DNA of 40,094 nt from JALYUA01 sp038229875 (lineage in GTDB: Bacteria > Acidobacteriota > Thermoanaerobaculia > UBA5066 > Gp7-AA6): positions 1-40,094 of the forward strand of contig JBBROA010000022.1 of assembly GCA_038229875.1 (NCBI GenBank), written 5' to 3'. Numbering within the stretch: the stretch's first letter is position 1; each line of letters opens with the position of its first letter. Shown here in pieces: positions 1-7,342 of this stretch. The notes beneath the pieces are model-generated. The model worked only from the letters and a program-made list of their open reading frames with translations. It did no database searches and had not been told where the DNA came from. The translations under genes and the position numbers were made by a program.

Positions 1-393
1 GACCTCGGCGACCTGATCCATCAGCTCTCGGGCGGCGATCTGGCCCGCATGCGACTCTCGACAGGTCTCGTCGCGGGAACGGCGTCGGCGATCATCAACA
101 ATCATCCGACGGCCGACATGATGGCCTGGGTCATCCAGGGCTTTTCGCTCGAAGGGGGCGAGAAGCGGCTGCTGGCGTTTGCCGCGCTGATCGGCGGCGA
201 TCTCGGCCCGAAGATGCTGCCGATCGGCTCCCTGGCCGCCCTGATGTGGTTTCGGATCCTGCGCGACAAGGGCGTCCGGATCCCTTATGCGCTCTACATC
301 CGGGTCGGCGTTCCGGTGACGCTCGCCGCCATCCTGCTGTCGCTCCTCGCGCTGAACCTCGAGGCGCTCGTAGCCGGCGTCCCCGCGCTCTAG
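1..393 (+). CDS. ArsB/NhaD-type ion permease, C-terminal fragment
   Basis: The gene enters from the left edge, open from base 1, and gives 130 residues before TAG at 391-393. The visible part is very hydrophobic. It has an AIINNHPTADMM segment, matching the NN-P helix hairpin of ArsB-type permeases, then IGGDLGPKMLPIGSLAALMW, which fits the G-x-D-x-G-P...GSLA motif of the last conserved helix pair in the ArsB/NhaD ion transporter superfamily, and a final membrane span (VGVPVTLAAILLSLLAL). Family members export arsenite or exchange Na+ for H+ across the inner membrane; the substrate cannot be told from this fragment. It converges on the next gene, with 32 bases between the two stops. Confidence 0.8.
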   Translation, partial: DLGDLIHQLSGGDLARMRLSTGLVAGTASAIINNHPTADMMAWVIQGFSLEGGEKRLLAFAALIGGDLGPKMLPIGSLAALMWFRILRDKGVRIPYALYIRVGVPVTLAAILLSLLALNLEALVAGVPAL

Positions 394-397
394 CGGA

Positions 398-426
398 GGC
401 TCCGAGGAGCCCCGCCCGGGGCCTCC
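398..426. terminator. Possible bidirectional hairpin between convergent genes
   Basis: The 32 bases between the two convergent stop codons can fold. GGAGGC at 395-400 can pair with GCCTCC at 421-426 around a CCCC/GGGG stem (410-413 with 418-421), or GGCTC (398-402) can pair with GAGCC (407-411). No U-tract follows on either strand, so this is a weak terminator call based on position and pairing only. Confidence 0.3.
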
Positions 427-1574
427 TAAATGTTGGGCGTCTTCGGTTCGACGCGCTTCAAGACCTCGAACGAATAGTCCACTCGCAGGATGTACACCCA
501 CGCGAGGAGAAGCGTCCCGGAGACGTACCGCACGAGGTTGTCGAGGATCGCGATCGTCACGCACTCGGGGAATCCGAGCCCCCCCAGGTAGAGCGCGGCG
601 GCGAAGCCCCACTCGAACTGTCCGATGCCGCCGGGCGTGATCGGGATGAGACGAGCGATGTAGCCCGCCACGACGGCCATCAGCAGAATCGAAAAATTCA
701 CGTTCAGGATGACGTGGGTGGATGTGAAGGCCATCGCGATGACGTACGCCCCGATGTCTTCGAGCCCGAACGCCAGCAGCGAAAGAGCGGCCATACCGGC
801 GAATGTCATCGGCTTGCGCGCGAGCGCGCGAAGCGCCTCCACGACTTCTCCCCGGGTTCCGGGCGTGATCGTGGCGCCGGGGTAGAGAGGGCTCGGGCGG
901 GCGATCCAGTAGCAGACCCCGAGGATCACCAGCGCCCAGAAGATCTGCGCGAGCCATACGGACCAGCCGAGCCCATACGGGCCGTAGAGAGCGTAGACCA
1001 CGATCTCGAAGATCACGAAGATCTCGGCGAGGAAGACGGCCTGCGCGGAGCGCTCGATCGGAACGCCCTGCCCGCGCAGCATCTTCGCGGTCCACACGTT
1101 TCCGAGATTGAAGGGGACCAGTCGGTTGATGCCGATCCCTTCCATGTAGGCCCGGGCGTGCTGAGTGAAAGTTCCCTGGATCCCGGTGAATCGGGCGAAG
1201 AGGTGGAATTGAAACGCCTTGAGCAGCCAGAAGATGTGGAAGATGAAGGCGGCCAGTTCGACCAGGCCCCACTTGATCGGGTCCTGGGACTTCAAAAAGT
1301 ACTTGAGGTCCGGAACGCCCTTGATGAATCCCGACAGCGCGTCGTGGTAGCTGACGATTCCGGTGTTGATCATCACGGAGAGGAGACGCGTATTCGCGAG
1401 GAAGTTCCAGACCCCCGAAAAGTAGATGAGCGAACCGAGGAGGACGGCGGCCAGAACGTAGGAGAAGAGGTATGCCCAGGCGCGGTCGAGCTGGCGGGCC
1501 TCGCCGCCGGGCCCCGATTCGTCCGTCGAGGTCACGACGACCGAACCATCCAGCACTCTCGAATCTGCTTCCAT
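426..1574 (-). CDS. Flippase-like / lysylphosphatidylglycerol synthase-type TM protein (UPF0104)
   Basis: This encodes a 382-residue polytopic inner-membrane protein. Hydrophobic segments run through its length (for example AYLFSYVLAAVLLGSLIYFSG near the N-terminus). The region GINRLVPFNLGNVWTAKMLRGQGVP followed by a PITPGGIGQFEWGF segment is typical of the PF03706 family, which includes the membrane half of MprF and other lipid-flippase-like proteins. The ATG at 1574 is chosen because AGAGGA lies 8 bases upstream; an upstream extension to 1715 would be Arg/Pro-rich and would overlap the preceding gene. It starts 31 bases after the UPF0182 gene stops, so the two probably share a transcript. 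The lipid or polymer substrate is unknown and no aminoacyl-transferase domain is attached. Confidence 0.8.
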   Translation of the reverse strand: MEADSRVLDGSVVVTSTDESGPGGEARQLDRAWAYLFSYVLAAVLLGSLIYFSGVWNFLANTRLLSVMINTGIVSYHDALSGFIKGVPDLKYFLKSQDPIKWGLVELAAFIFHIFWLLKAFQFHLFARFTGIQGTFTQHARAYMEGIGINRLVPFNLGNVWTAKMLRGQGVPIERSAQAVFLAEIFVIFEIVVYALYGPYGLGWSVWLAQIFWALVILGVCYWIARPSPLYPGATITPGTRGEVVEALRALARKPMTFAGMAALSLLAFGLEDIGAYVIAMAFTSTHVILNVNFSILLMAVVAGYIARLIPITPGGIGQFEWGFAAALYLGGLGFPECVTIAILDNLVRYVSGTLLLAWVYILRVDYSFEVLKRVEPKTPNI

Positions 1575-1582
1575 GTTCTCGG

Positions 1583-1588
1583 TCCTCT
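1583..1588 (-). promoter_or_regulatory. Ribosome binding site AGAGGA fixing the start at 1574
   Basis: On the minus strand AGAGGA sits 8 bases before the ATG at 1574. It lies in the short gap after the UPF0182 stop (1606) and supports the shorter start over the Arg/Pro-rich extension. Confidence 0.6.
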
Positions 1589-1605
1589 TTTTTCCGGGCG
1601 GTGGA

Positions 1606-4509
1606 TCAGCGGGCGCGGGCTGCGTCGTGACGCGGAGCGGCGGCCGCGACGGCGGCGGGACGGGCGGACGACCGGTCCGTCGGCGGCGGCACTTCCGATG
1701 GCGAGTGCGTCGCATGCCAGGCGATCGCGTCCCGGACGGCGCCCTCGAGCGAGTCCGACATGAACGGCTTGCCCCGCATCACGACGATCACCTTCTGCAG
1801 CTGCGGGACGTTGTTCTGCTGCGAGCGCAGGAAGATCGGTTCTACGTACAGACATTCGTTCCCGACGAGAAGCAGGCTCGTGTGGCCACGGATGACCTCG
1901 GTGCCCCTCCGATTCCACCAGGAGAAGTTCTGCGAGATGACCGGCTCCTGGTCGATCGCGGCGTCCGCCTGTTCCGGTCCGATGACGTACTGGCCCTTCG
2001 GGACCTGGAGCACCGTGATCTTCCCGTAGTCGGCGCCGTCCTGGTACACGATCGGGATGCCGCGAAGATTCAGCGCCTTCTCCGGAGTGAAAACCATGGC
2101 CATCGAGTACTGGACTCGGGGGGTCGCCGCCGGAAGCGGGCCTTTCCCCGTGTCGAGCATCAGCTGGTACGGCTCGATCGAGAACGTGATCGCTTTGCCG
2201 GTGTCCAGAATCGGCCCGAGCACTTCATCCGCGTCGTCCCACATGTCCTCCATGTTGAAGAAATACATGGGGTCTTTCATGTGGTAGTAGATGTAGAGAT
2301 CGTCGAACTGGATGTGCAGCATCTGGATCGGGTACGTGAGCTGAGACTTGACGCCCGCCGGCATCTTGTCGGCCGCCGTGAAGAGCTCGGGGTAGATACG
2401 GGCCCACGTCCGGACCACCGGCGAGTCCGAAATCTTGTAGAACGTGACCTTGCCCGTCGCCGCGTCCACAGTAGCCTTCACCGAGTCCTCGATGTAGTTC
2501 ACCATTCGGGTCGGGCGCGGGAAAGGCGAGCGCTCGTCCGATTTGTCGCCGAGCTCCTCAGGGTAGCTGTACGGGTAGCGGTCCGTCGTCGTCATGCCGT
2601 TTGCGATCCAGACGATCCGGCCGTCCACGTTGACCGCGTACGGGTTCGAGTCGTAGAAGATGAAAGGCGCCACGCGATTGAGGCGATCGACCGGCGTCCG
2701 GAAGTAATGCGCGCGTGTGTCGTCCTTGATCAGATCGGAGAACACGAGCTCCCAGAACTTTCCGCTGCGCCAGCCGAAGACCATGCGCTTCCAAAGCGAG
2801 TCGATATGCACGCCGGTCTTCTCGCTCTGCGGGAGAAAGATCTCGGCGCGGTCCTGATCGGTCGGGTAATCGAGCTCCTTCATGCCGTGGACGTTTGAGA
2901 ACGCCATCGTCGCGGAGCCTTCGCCGTAATAGATGCGGGGCTCGGTCAGCGCGAGCTGCGGGTACTTCACTTTCGCCGGGATGTCGTAGGAAACGTAGTT
3001 CATTTCGCCGCGGCCGTTGACTTCGCCGACCGGCGCCATGACGAGACCGAAGCCGTGAGTGAACATCATGAAACGCTGGCCCCAGTACGCGAGCCAGGGA
3101 ACAGGCTCGTACAGAGGCGTTTCCCGCGCGGCGGAGACGAACATGCGCTCTTCGCCGTTGATCGTGTAACGCACGTTGTCGACGTTGACGAAGTTGTAAT
3201 AGGTCCGGAGCTTCTGCTGCTGCTGCAGGAGCTCGAGCGTCGGGCCGTAAACCATCGAGCTGCCCTGGGTCTGCAGGATTCTCTGCGAGTGCTGCCTGTC
3301 GAGCCATCTCTCGACGTAGCTCACGTATCCGGGCCACAGCGGCGCGTTCTTGAGCGTCGGGCTCGAGAGCAGCTCCTCGGCGGTCGGCAGAGGGTCTCCC
3401 GGGCGGTTCGGCTGGTAGCTGACCTCTTGGATCTTCTCGAGGCCGTAGGCTTCCCGCGTCGCGTTGACGTGCCGGGCGATGTACGGCAGCTGGATGACGG
3501 GCTCGTTGGGCTTGACGAAGAGCCAGTTGCGGACCACCACCGCGCAGCGGAAGGAGAAGTCGAAGGCGATCAGGAGGAGCGCGATCCGGCCCGCCTGGCG
3601 GAACCGGCGGGTCCACACGGCGTTGTTCACCCCGGCGGCGCGCCGCCGGAGCGCCCCGAGCATCGCATAACCCGCCGCCGTCACGCCCAGAATCACGAAC
3701 GTCGTCACCCAGATGTAGTTCAGCGTCGAGAAGAAGCCGGTCACGTCCAGGTACTGCGCGCCCCGCTTGATGCTCGCCGCCTGCGAGTTGTCGCGGAGGA
3801 GCAGGTCGTAACGGGTGAGCCACATCCCCACGGCCGCAACGATTCCGCAGAGGACCCACGCGAAACGCGTGCAGAAGGACGAGCTGATGCTGACCCGCCG
3901 CGCGAGCCGGGACAGGGACCCCTCCGGGGCCGTCCGGCGTTTTGCGAGAGTGGCGCAGCCGATCGAGAAACAGAGCATCAGGAAGGCCGCCCACATCACG
4001 TACTTCCAGGCGATCCAGATGTTCGGCAGGTCGAAGGTGAAGAAGCCGTAGTCGAGGCCGAAGATCGGGTCCTGCTTCCCGAAATCCGAGCCGTTGCTGT
4101 AGAGCAGGAACTCGGAATAGTTGGTGGCCCCGAAATACGCCGCCACCGACGCGACGAGGAAGGCCGTGTTCAGAACGAACGTCCGAACGCGGCGGCTCAC
4201 GTCGTGGGCCAGCGCCGGCACGGCGATCGCCACGCCGAAGAGGACGAGCGCGGCGAGATAAAGCTCCGCGCCCATGCGGAAATTCGTCCAGAAGACCGAC
4301 TTGAGACCCAGGCTTTCGAAAAGCCAGTAATCGAAGAAGAGGAAAGTGATCCGGTCGATCGTGAACAGCGTCACGAGGACCGAAATCACGACGAGCGCCC
4401 GGGACCAGAGGAGACCCGCGCTCGGAGTGCGCGGGAGCGCGACGGCCGGCATTCCGGTGAACTCGTCGCTGACGGCGGGCACCCCGGGAGCCATTGTGAC
4501 GGAACTCAT
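1606..4509 (-). CDS. UPF0182 family large membrane protein
   Basis: This encodes 967 residues, in the usual range for the UPF0182/COG1615 family. The N-terminal third carries several membrane spans (LLWSRALVVISVLVTLFTI, LYLAALVLFGVAIAVPALA and later segments). A long polar region follows with conserved-looking stretches such as FVNVDNVRYTINGEERMFV, YYGEGSATMAFSN and IFYDSNPYAVNVDGRIVWI. The C-terminus is Ala/Pro-rich. The ATG at 4509 has GGAGGA 7 bases upstream; the in-frame extension to 4674 runs through a terminator T-tract and is rejected. The function of the family is unknown. Its partner 31 bases downstream is a flippase-like membrane protein, so a joint role in the envelope is a reasonable inference. 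Confidence 0.88.
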   Translation of the reverse strand: MSSVTMAPGVPAVSDEFTGMPAVALPRTPSAGLLWSRALVVISVLVTLFTIDRITFLFFDYWLFESLGLKSVFWTNFRMGAELYLAALVLFGVAIAVPALAHDVSRRVRTFVLNTAFLVASVAAYFGATNYSEFLLYSNGSDFGKQDPIFGLDYGFFTFDLPNIWIAWKYVMWAAFLMLCFSIGCATLAKRRTAPEGSLSRLARRVSISSSFCTRFAWVLCGIVAAVGMWLTRYDLLLRDNSQAASIKRGAQYLDVTGFFSTLNYIWVTTFVILGVTAAGYAMLGALRRRAAGVNNAVWTRRFRQAGRIALLLIAFDFSFRCAVVVRNWLFVKPNEPVIQLPYIARHVNATREAYGLEKIQEVSYQPNRPGDPLPTAEELLSSPTLKNAPLWPGYVSYVERWLDRQHSQRILQTQGSSMVYGPTLELLQQQQKLRTYYNFVNVDNVRYTINGEERMFVSAARETPLYEPVPWLAYWGQRFMMFTHGFGLVMAPVGEVNGRGEMNYVSYDIPAKVKYPQLALTEPRIYYGEGSATMAFSNVHGMKELDYPTDQDRAEIFLPQSEKTGVHIDSLWKRMVFGWRSGKFWELVFSDLIKDDTRAHYFRTPVDRLNRVAPFIFYDSNPYAVNVDGRIVWIANGMTTTDRYPYSYPEELGDKSDERSPFPRPTRMVNYIEDSVKATVDAATGKVTFYKISDSPVVRTWARIYPELFTAADKMPAGVKSQLTYPIQMLHIQFDDLYIYYHMKDPMYFFNMEDMWDDADEVLGPILDTGKAITFSIEPYQLMLDTGKGPLPAATPRVQYSMAMVFTPEKALNLRGIPIVYQDGADYGKITVLQVPKGQYVIGPEQADAAIDQEPVISQNFSWWNRRGTEVIRGHTSLLLVGNECLYVEPIFLRSQQNNVPQLQKVIVVMRGKPFMSDSLEGAVRDAIAWHATHSPSEVPPPTDRSSARPAAVAAAAPRHDAARAR

Positions 4510-4516
4510 CTGATGG

Positions 4517-4522
4517 TCCTCC
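4517..4522 (-). promoter_or_regulatory. Ribosome binding site GGAGGA for the UPF0182 gene
   Basis: GGAGGA on the minus strand, 7 bases before the ATG at 4509. It decides the start against the longer in-frame reading. The rest of the gap (4523-4672) holds an AT-rich patch around 4610-4622, but I see no convincing promoter hexamer pair. Confidence 0.6.
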
Positions 4523-4672
4523 GATTGCGGAACGGCTCGATTCCTCGACGTCGCCCGCTTCGGCTCCGTCTCCGATGTGCCGGAACAAACGCCTCGCGGC
4601 GGCTGCAACTGTTTTAATTTTTCGCGGCGAATCGTACCACGCAGAATCAAAGCCCCGCCGCCCCCCGGGAGC

Positions 4673-4708
4673 AAAAAAATCGCGGCCCGGGCGCGAGCCC
4701 GGACCGCG
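4673..4708 (-). terminator. Rho-independent terminator of the IPTL-CTERM gene
   Basis: On the minus strand, 18 bases after the stop of the 4727-7219 gene, a 12-bp stem (4697-4708 with 4681-4692, one G-U pair) closes a 4-base loop and is followed directly by A then seven T residues (4679-4673). This is a classical intrinsic terminator and separates the surface-protein gene from the UPF0182 unit. Confidence 0.92.
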
Positions 4709-4726
4709 GAGAGAGTCGAGATTCGA

Positions 4727-7219
4727 TCAGTGCTTCCGCATCACGAACAGAAGCGACGCGGCGGCAAGCGCGAGGGCGAAGAGCGCGAGCATGCCTGGAG
4801 ACAGCGTCGGGATGGGGGAAGCCGGCGCCGATCCGGGCGGCGGAACGGGGGTCACCGTCGGGGTCCTTGTCACCGTGGGCGTCGGACCCGGCGCGGTGAC
4901 GGTGGGCGTCGGCGTCGGGACCGGGACGACCCCGGCGCACTGGACGATCAGCTGCCCTGCCGGAGGCACGCCCTGATCCCTGGGAGCGGCGCCGGAGCCC
5001 TCCGACGCATCTTCGGTCGCGCCCCCCGTGACCCCGTTCACGAAGTACTGCACCGCGGTGCATCCGGCCGAGCTCAGTTGACGCTGCCGGAACGAGGGAT
5101 GCTGCGCGTTGACGGAAGACACCGTGAGGCCGCCGATCACGTCGCCCACACGGACGACATTCACGATGCCTCCGACCTTCGTCCAGAGGTGCAGCCCTTT
5201 TTCGTCGAGCTCGGACGGTTCCTCGGGCTGCTCGGGCAATCCCGCGCCGCTCGTGAACGCGACCACGTTGAGATCGTTGATCGTGACCATCTCGGACGCG
5301 AGATTTGCGAGAATTGCTCCTCCCTCGCGGGCGATCTCGGTCAACAGGCCCGTCGCGCCGTCCCAGAAGAAGTACGCCTTCGGTCCCGAGGACAACGTTC
5401 CCTGAAAGACGACGTTTCCCGGCCCGTTGATGTCCCCGTAGAAACCGAGAGCCGTCAGAGTCGTGCCGGACGCGGCCCCGCCGCTTCGAGTCCCAATGTC
5501 GTCGCCCACCGAGGCGACCACGGCAAACGTCGAGGGCGCGGTCCACCGAATCAGCTTGTCGACGCCTCCGACCTGCGCCTTGAACAGGACCTGGTCCGCG
5601 GCGTTCACCTCGGTCCGGGGATAGACGCGCCCGAAAGCCCCGCCAGGACCGGGGGCGCCGGTCCGCGCCACCTGAGTGAAGGTGAGCGGTCCGGTCAGGA
5701 GGTACGCGGCCGTGTCGTCGGTCGAGAGCCTCACCGTCACCGACGCATGGCCCGAGGGCGTCAGGTACCCGTCGAGATCCTCGTAGTTGCAGCCGGAGCA
5801 CAACGAAACGGAGGTGTTCACGTCGTTTCCGAAGCCAACGACGGTCGTCCCTCCGCCGACGTCGGTGCCCACGGCGATCAGGAGCTGATTTCCGCCCCCG
5901 GGAGTGAAGCGGTACATCCCGTGCTGATTCTCGTTGCAGTAGTTGCGCGGCGCCTCCGCGACCCACGTCACCGAGTCGTTGTCGTTGACGGTGGTTCCGA
6001 TAGTCTGCGGCCACACGGGCTCCGTCGGACCCGTCGTCCCTCCCGCAACGGTGCGGAACGGAACGCCGATTCCGGAAGTCGGGATGATCAGGGAGCTCGC
6101 CGGGAAAGGAGTGTTCGCCTTCCAGCGAGGGAGCTTGTTGAGATATCCGTCGAAGAGAATCTGTCCCGCGTCGTTGATCGCGGTCATCCCTCCGAATCCA
6201 CAGACCCCGCGCCCTCCGATGATCGTGTTCGACGCCGCGGCCTCGTTGATCGCGGGACCGGGGCCGATCATCAGGATGCCCGTGCCGCTCTCGTCCTCGT
6301 CCGTCAGCCGGCCGATCACCGACGTGCGCAGGGCGGCCTGCCCGACGCTGTTCATGGCGTAAAACTCGGCCCAGCCCGAGAGCTGCGACCCCGCTCCTCC
6401 AACCGGATCTCCCTCGCTTCCGTTGACCGTCTCCGCGCCTCCCGAGGCGCGGGTCACGAGCTGCATCGGATCGCAGCCGCGCGTGGTCCCGGGGAAGAAG
6501 CCGATCGCCTTCCAGATTACGGTACCGTCACCAACCGTCGCCCCGATCGTCGTCGGCCACTGGGGCACCGTCGCCCCCGTCGTTCCTCCGGTCACCGCCA
6601 GGAACTGGAAACCGAAGTTGTTGAAGATGCCTCCGCCGGGAAGGATGACGGCTCCCGCCGGGAAGGCCTGGGACGCGGTCCACTGCCGGAACTCCGCCTG
6701 CCACGTAATCGTCCCGTTGACGACGGTGGCGCCATTCACGATCGGCCACACGGGCTCCGTCGCTCCGCTCGTCCCGGAATTCGTCGCGCGGTAGAAGAAA
6801 TTAGCGCCGCCCGTGACCGGCCTCGCAATGTCATTGACGAGATACGCGGTCGAGGGAAACCAGAACGTGGCGCTCGCCGGATCCAGATCGCACGCGGAGC
6901 CCGCGAACTGCTTCGTGTACAGAACGGAGCCGGAGCCGTTGATCACCATCGACGGGCGTCCAACCGAGGGCGAACCGCCGAATGCCTGAGCGCCCTTCAC
7001 CGCGCGGCCGCCCCTTGCCCGCTGGGATTGCTTCCAGGCCTCCATCAGCGTCCTGCGTTGCTGAGGTCCGCCCGCGATCTTTCCGGAGGGCTTTGCCCCT
7101 CCCGGTCCGGAGGATCCCCGTCCGGGAGCCGCGAGCGAAGAGCTGACGAAGACCGCCGCCAGGAGAAGCGTGACGGCCGCCAGCAGGAAATTACGGAGAG
7201 AGTTCCGGTGAATTCGCAT
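4727..7219 (-). CDS. Exported NxxGxxxF-repeat surface protein with IPTL-CTERM sorting tail
   Basis: This encodes 830 residues. It has a signal peptide (FLLAAVTLLLAAVFVSSSLA, residues 11-30) and a C-terminal tripartite signal: IPTLSPG at 803-809, a hydrophobic helix, and RKH at the end. That is the IPTL-CTERM layout, processed in other bacteria by an exosortase (XrtH type). Five NxxGxxxF-like motifs occur (N290, N349, N539, N598, N648), as in choice-of-anchor tandem-repeat proteins that are thought to form beta-propeller-like folds. Three copies of a roughly 60-residue module ending in PxWPxxxGxTVxxGxxxW lie at about 112-177, 178-240 and 365-424. A PTPTPTVT-rich linker (768-795) precedes the tail. 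AGGAGGAG lies 3 bases before the ATG. The ligand is unknown; a structural or adhesive surface role is inferred. No exosortase gene is in the window. Confidence 0.85.
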   Translation of the reverse strand: MRIHRNSLRNFLLAAVTLLLAAVFVSSSLAAPGRGSSGPGGAKPSGKIAGGPQQRRTLMEAWKQSQRARGGRAVKGAQAFGGSPSVGRPSMVINGSGSVLYTKQFAGSACDLDPASATFWFPSTAYLVNDIARPVTGGANFFYRATNSGTSGATEPVWPIVNGATVVNGTITWQAEFRQWTASQAFPAGAVILPGGGIFNNFGFQFLAVTGGTTGATVPQWPTTIGATVGDGTVIWKAIGFFPGTTRGCDPMQLVTRASGGAETVNGSEGDPVGGAGSQLSGWAEFYAMNSVGQAALRTSVIGRLTDEDESGTGILMIGPGPAINEAAASNTIIGGRGVCGFGGMTAINDAGQILFDGYLNKLPRWKANTPFPASSLIIPTSGIGVPFRTVAGGTTGPTEPVWPQTIGTTVNDNDSVTWVAEAPRNYCNENQHGMYRFTPGGGNQLLIAVGTDVGGGTTVVGFGNDVNTSVSLCSGCNYEDLDGYLTPSGHASVTVRLSTDDTAAYLLTGPLTFTQVARTGAPGPGGAFGRVYPRTEVNAADQVLFKAQVGGVDKLIRWTAPSTFAVVASVGDDIGTRSGGAASGTTLTALGFYGDINGPGNVVFQGTLSSGPKAYFFWDGATGLLTEIAREGGAILANLASEMVTINDLNVVAFTSGAGLPEQPEEPSELDEKGLHLWTKVGGIVNVVRVGDVIGGLTVSSVNAQHPSFRQRQLSSAGCTAVQYFVNGVTGGATEDASEGSGAAPRDQGVPPAGQLIVQCAGVVPVPTPTPTVTAPGPTPTVTRTPTVTPVPPPGSAPASPIPTLSPGMLALFALALAAASLLFVMRKH
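4813..4930 (-). repeat. Low-complexity GTCACCGT/GGGCGTCGG repeat coding the Pro-Thr linker
   Basis: Degenerate short repeats rich in GTCACCGTSGG and GGCGTCGG, read on the opposite strand as Pro-Thr-Pro-Thr-Val-Thr. They form the stalk just before the IPTL anchor. Such tracts are prone to slippage and length variation. Confidence 0.6.
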
Positions 7220-7222
7220 CTG

Positions 7223-7230
7223 CTCCTCCT
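7223..7230 (-). promoter_or_regulatory. Strong ribosome binding site AGGAGGAG
   Basis: A near-perfect Shine-Dalgarno sequence on the minus strand just before the ATG at 7219, the best in the window, suggesting the IPTL-CTERM protein is made in quantity. About 70 bases further upstream, TATATT (7305-7300) is a possible -10 box, but I see no good -35 partner. Confidence 0.6.
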
Positions 7231-7342
7231 AAGGACCGCGAGAGGGAACTTCCGGGGAACGACACTGCCGTGGAAGGGTCCGGAGACCGAGTGCCCACTA
7301 ATATATAGGAGAGTCTCGCCGCCATGCTCTCGTTTGACCGGT

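Noticed and set aside
3055..4617. A 520-codon plus-strand frame opposite the UPF0182 gene.
   Set aside because: Charged, low-complexity product without family features; shadow of the real minus-strand gene.
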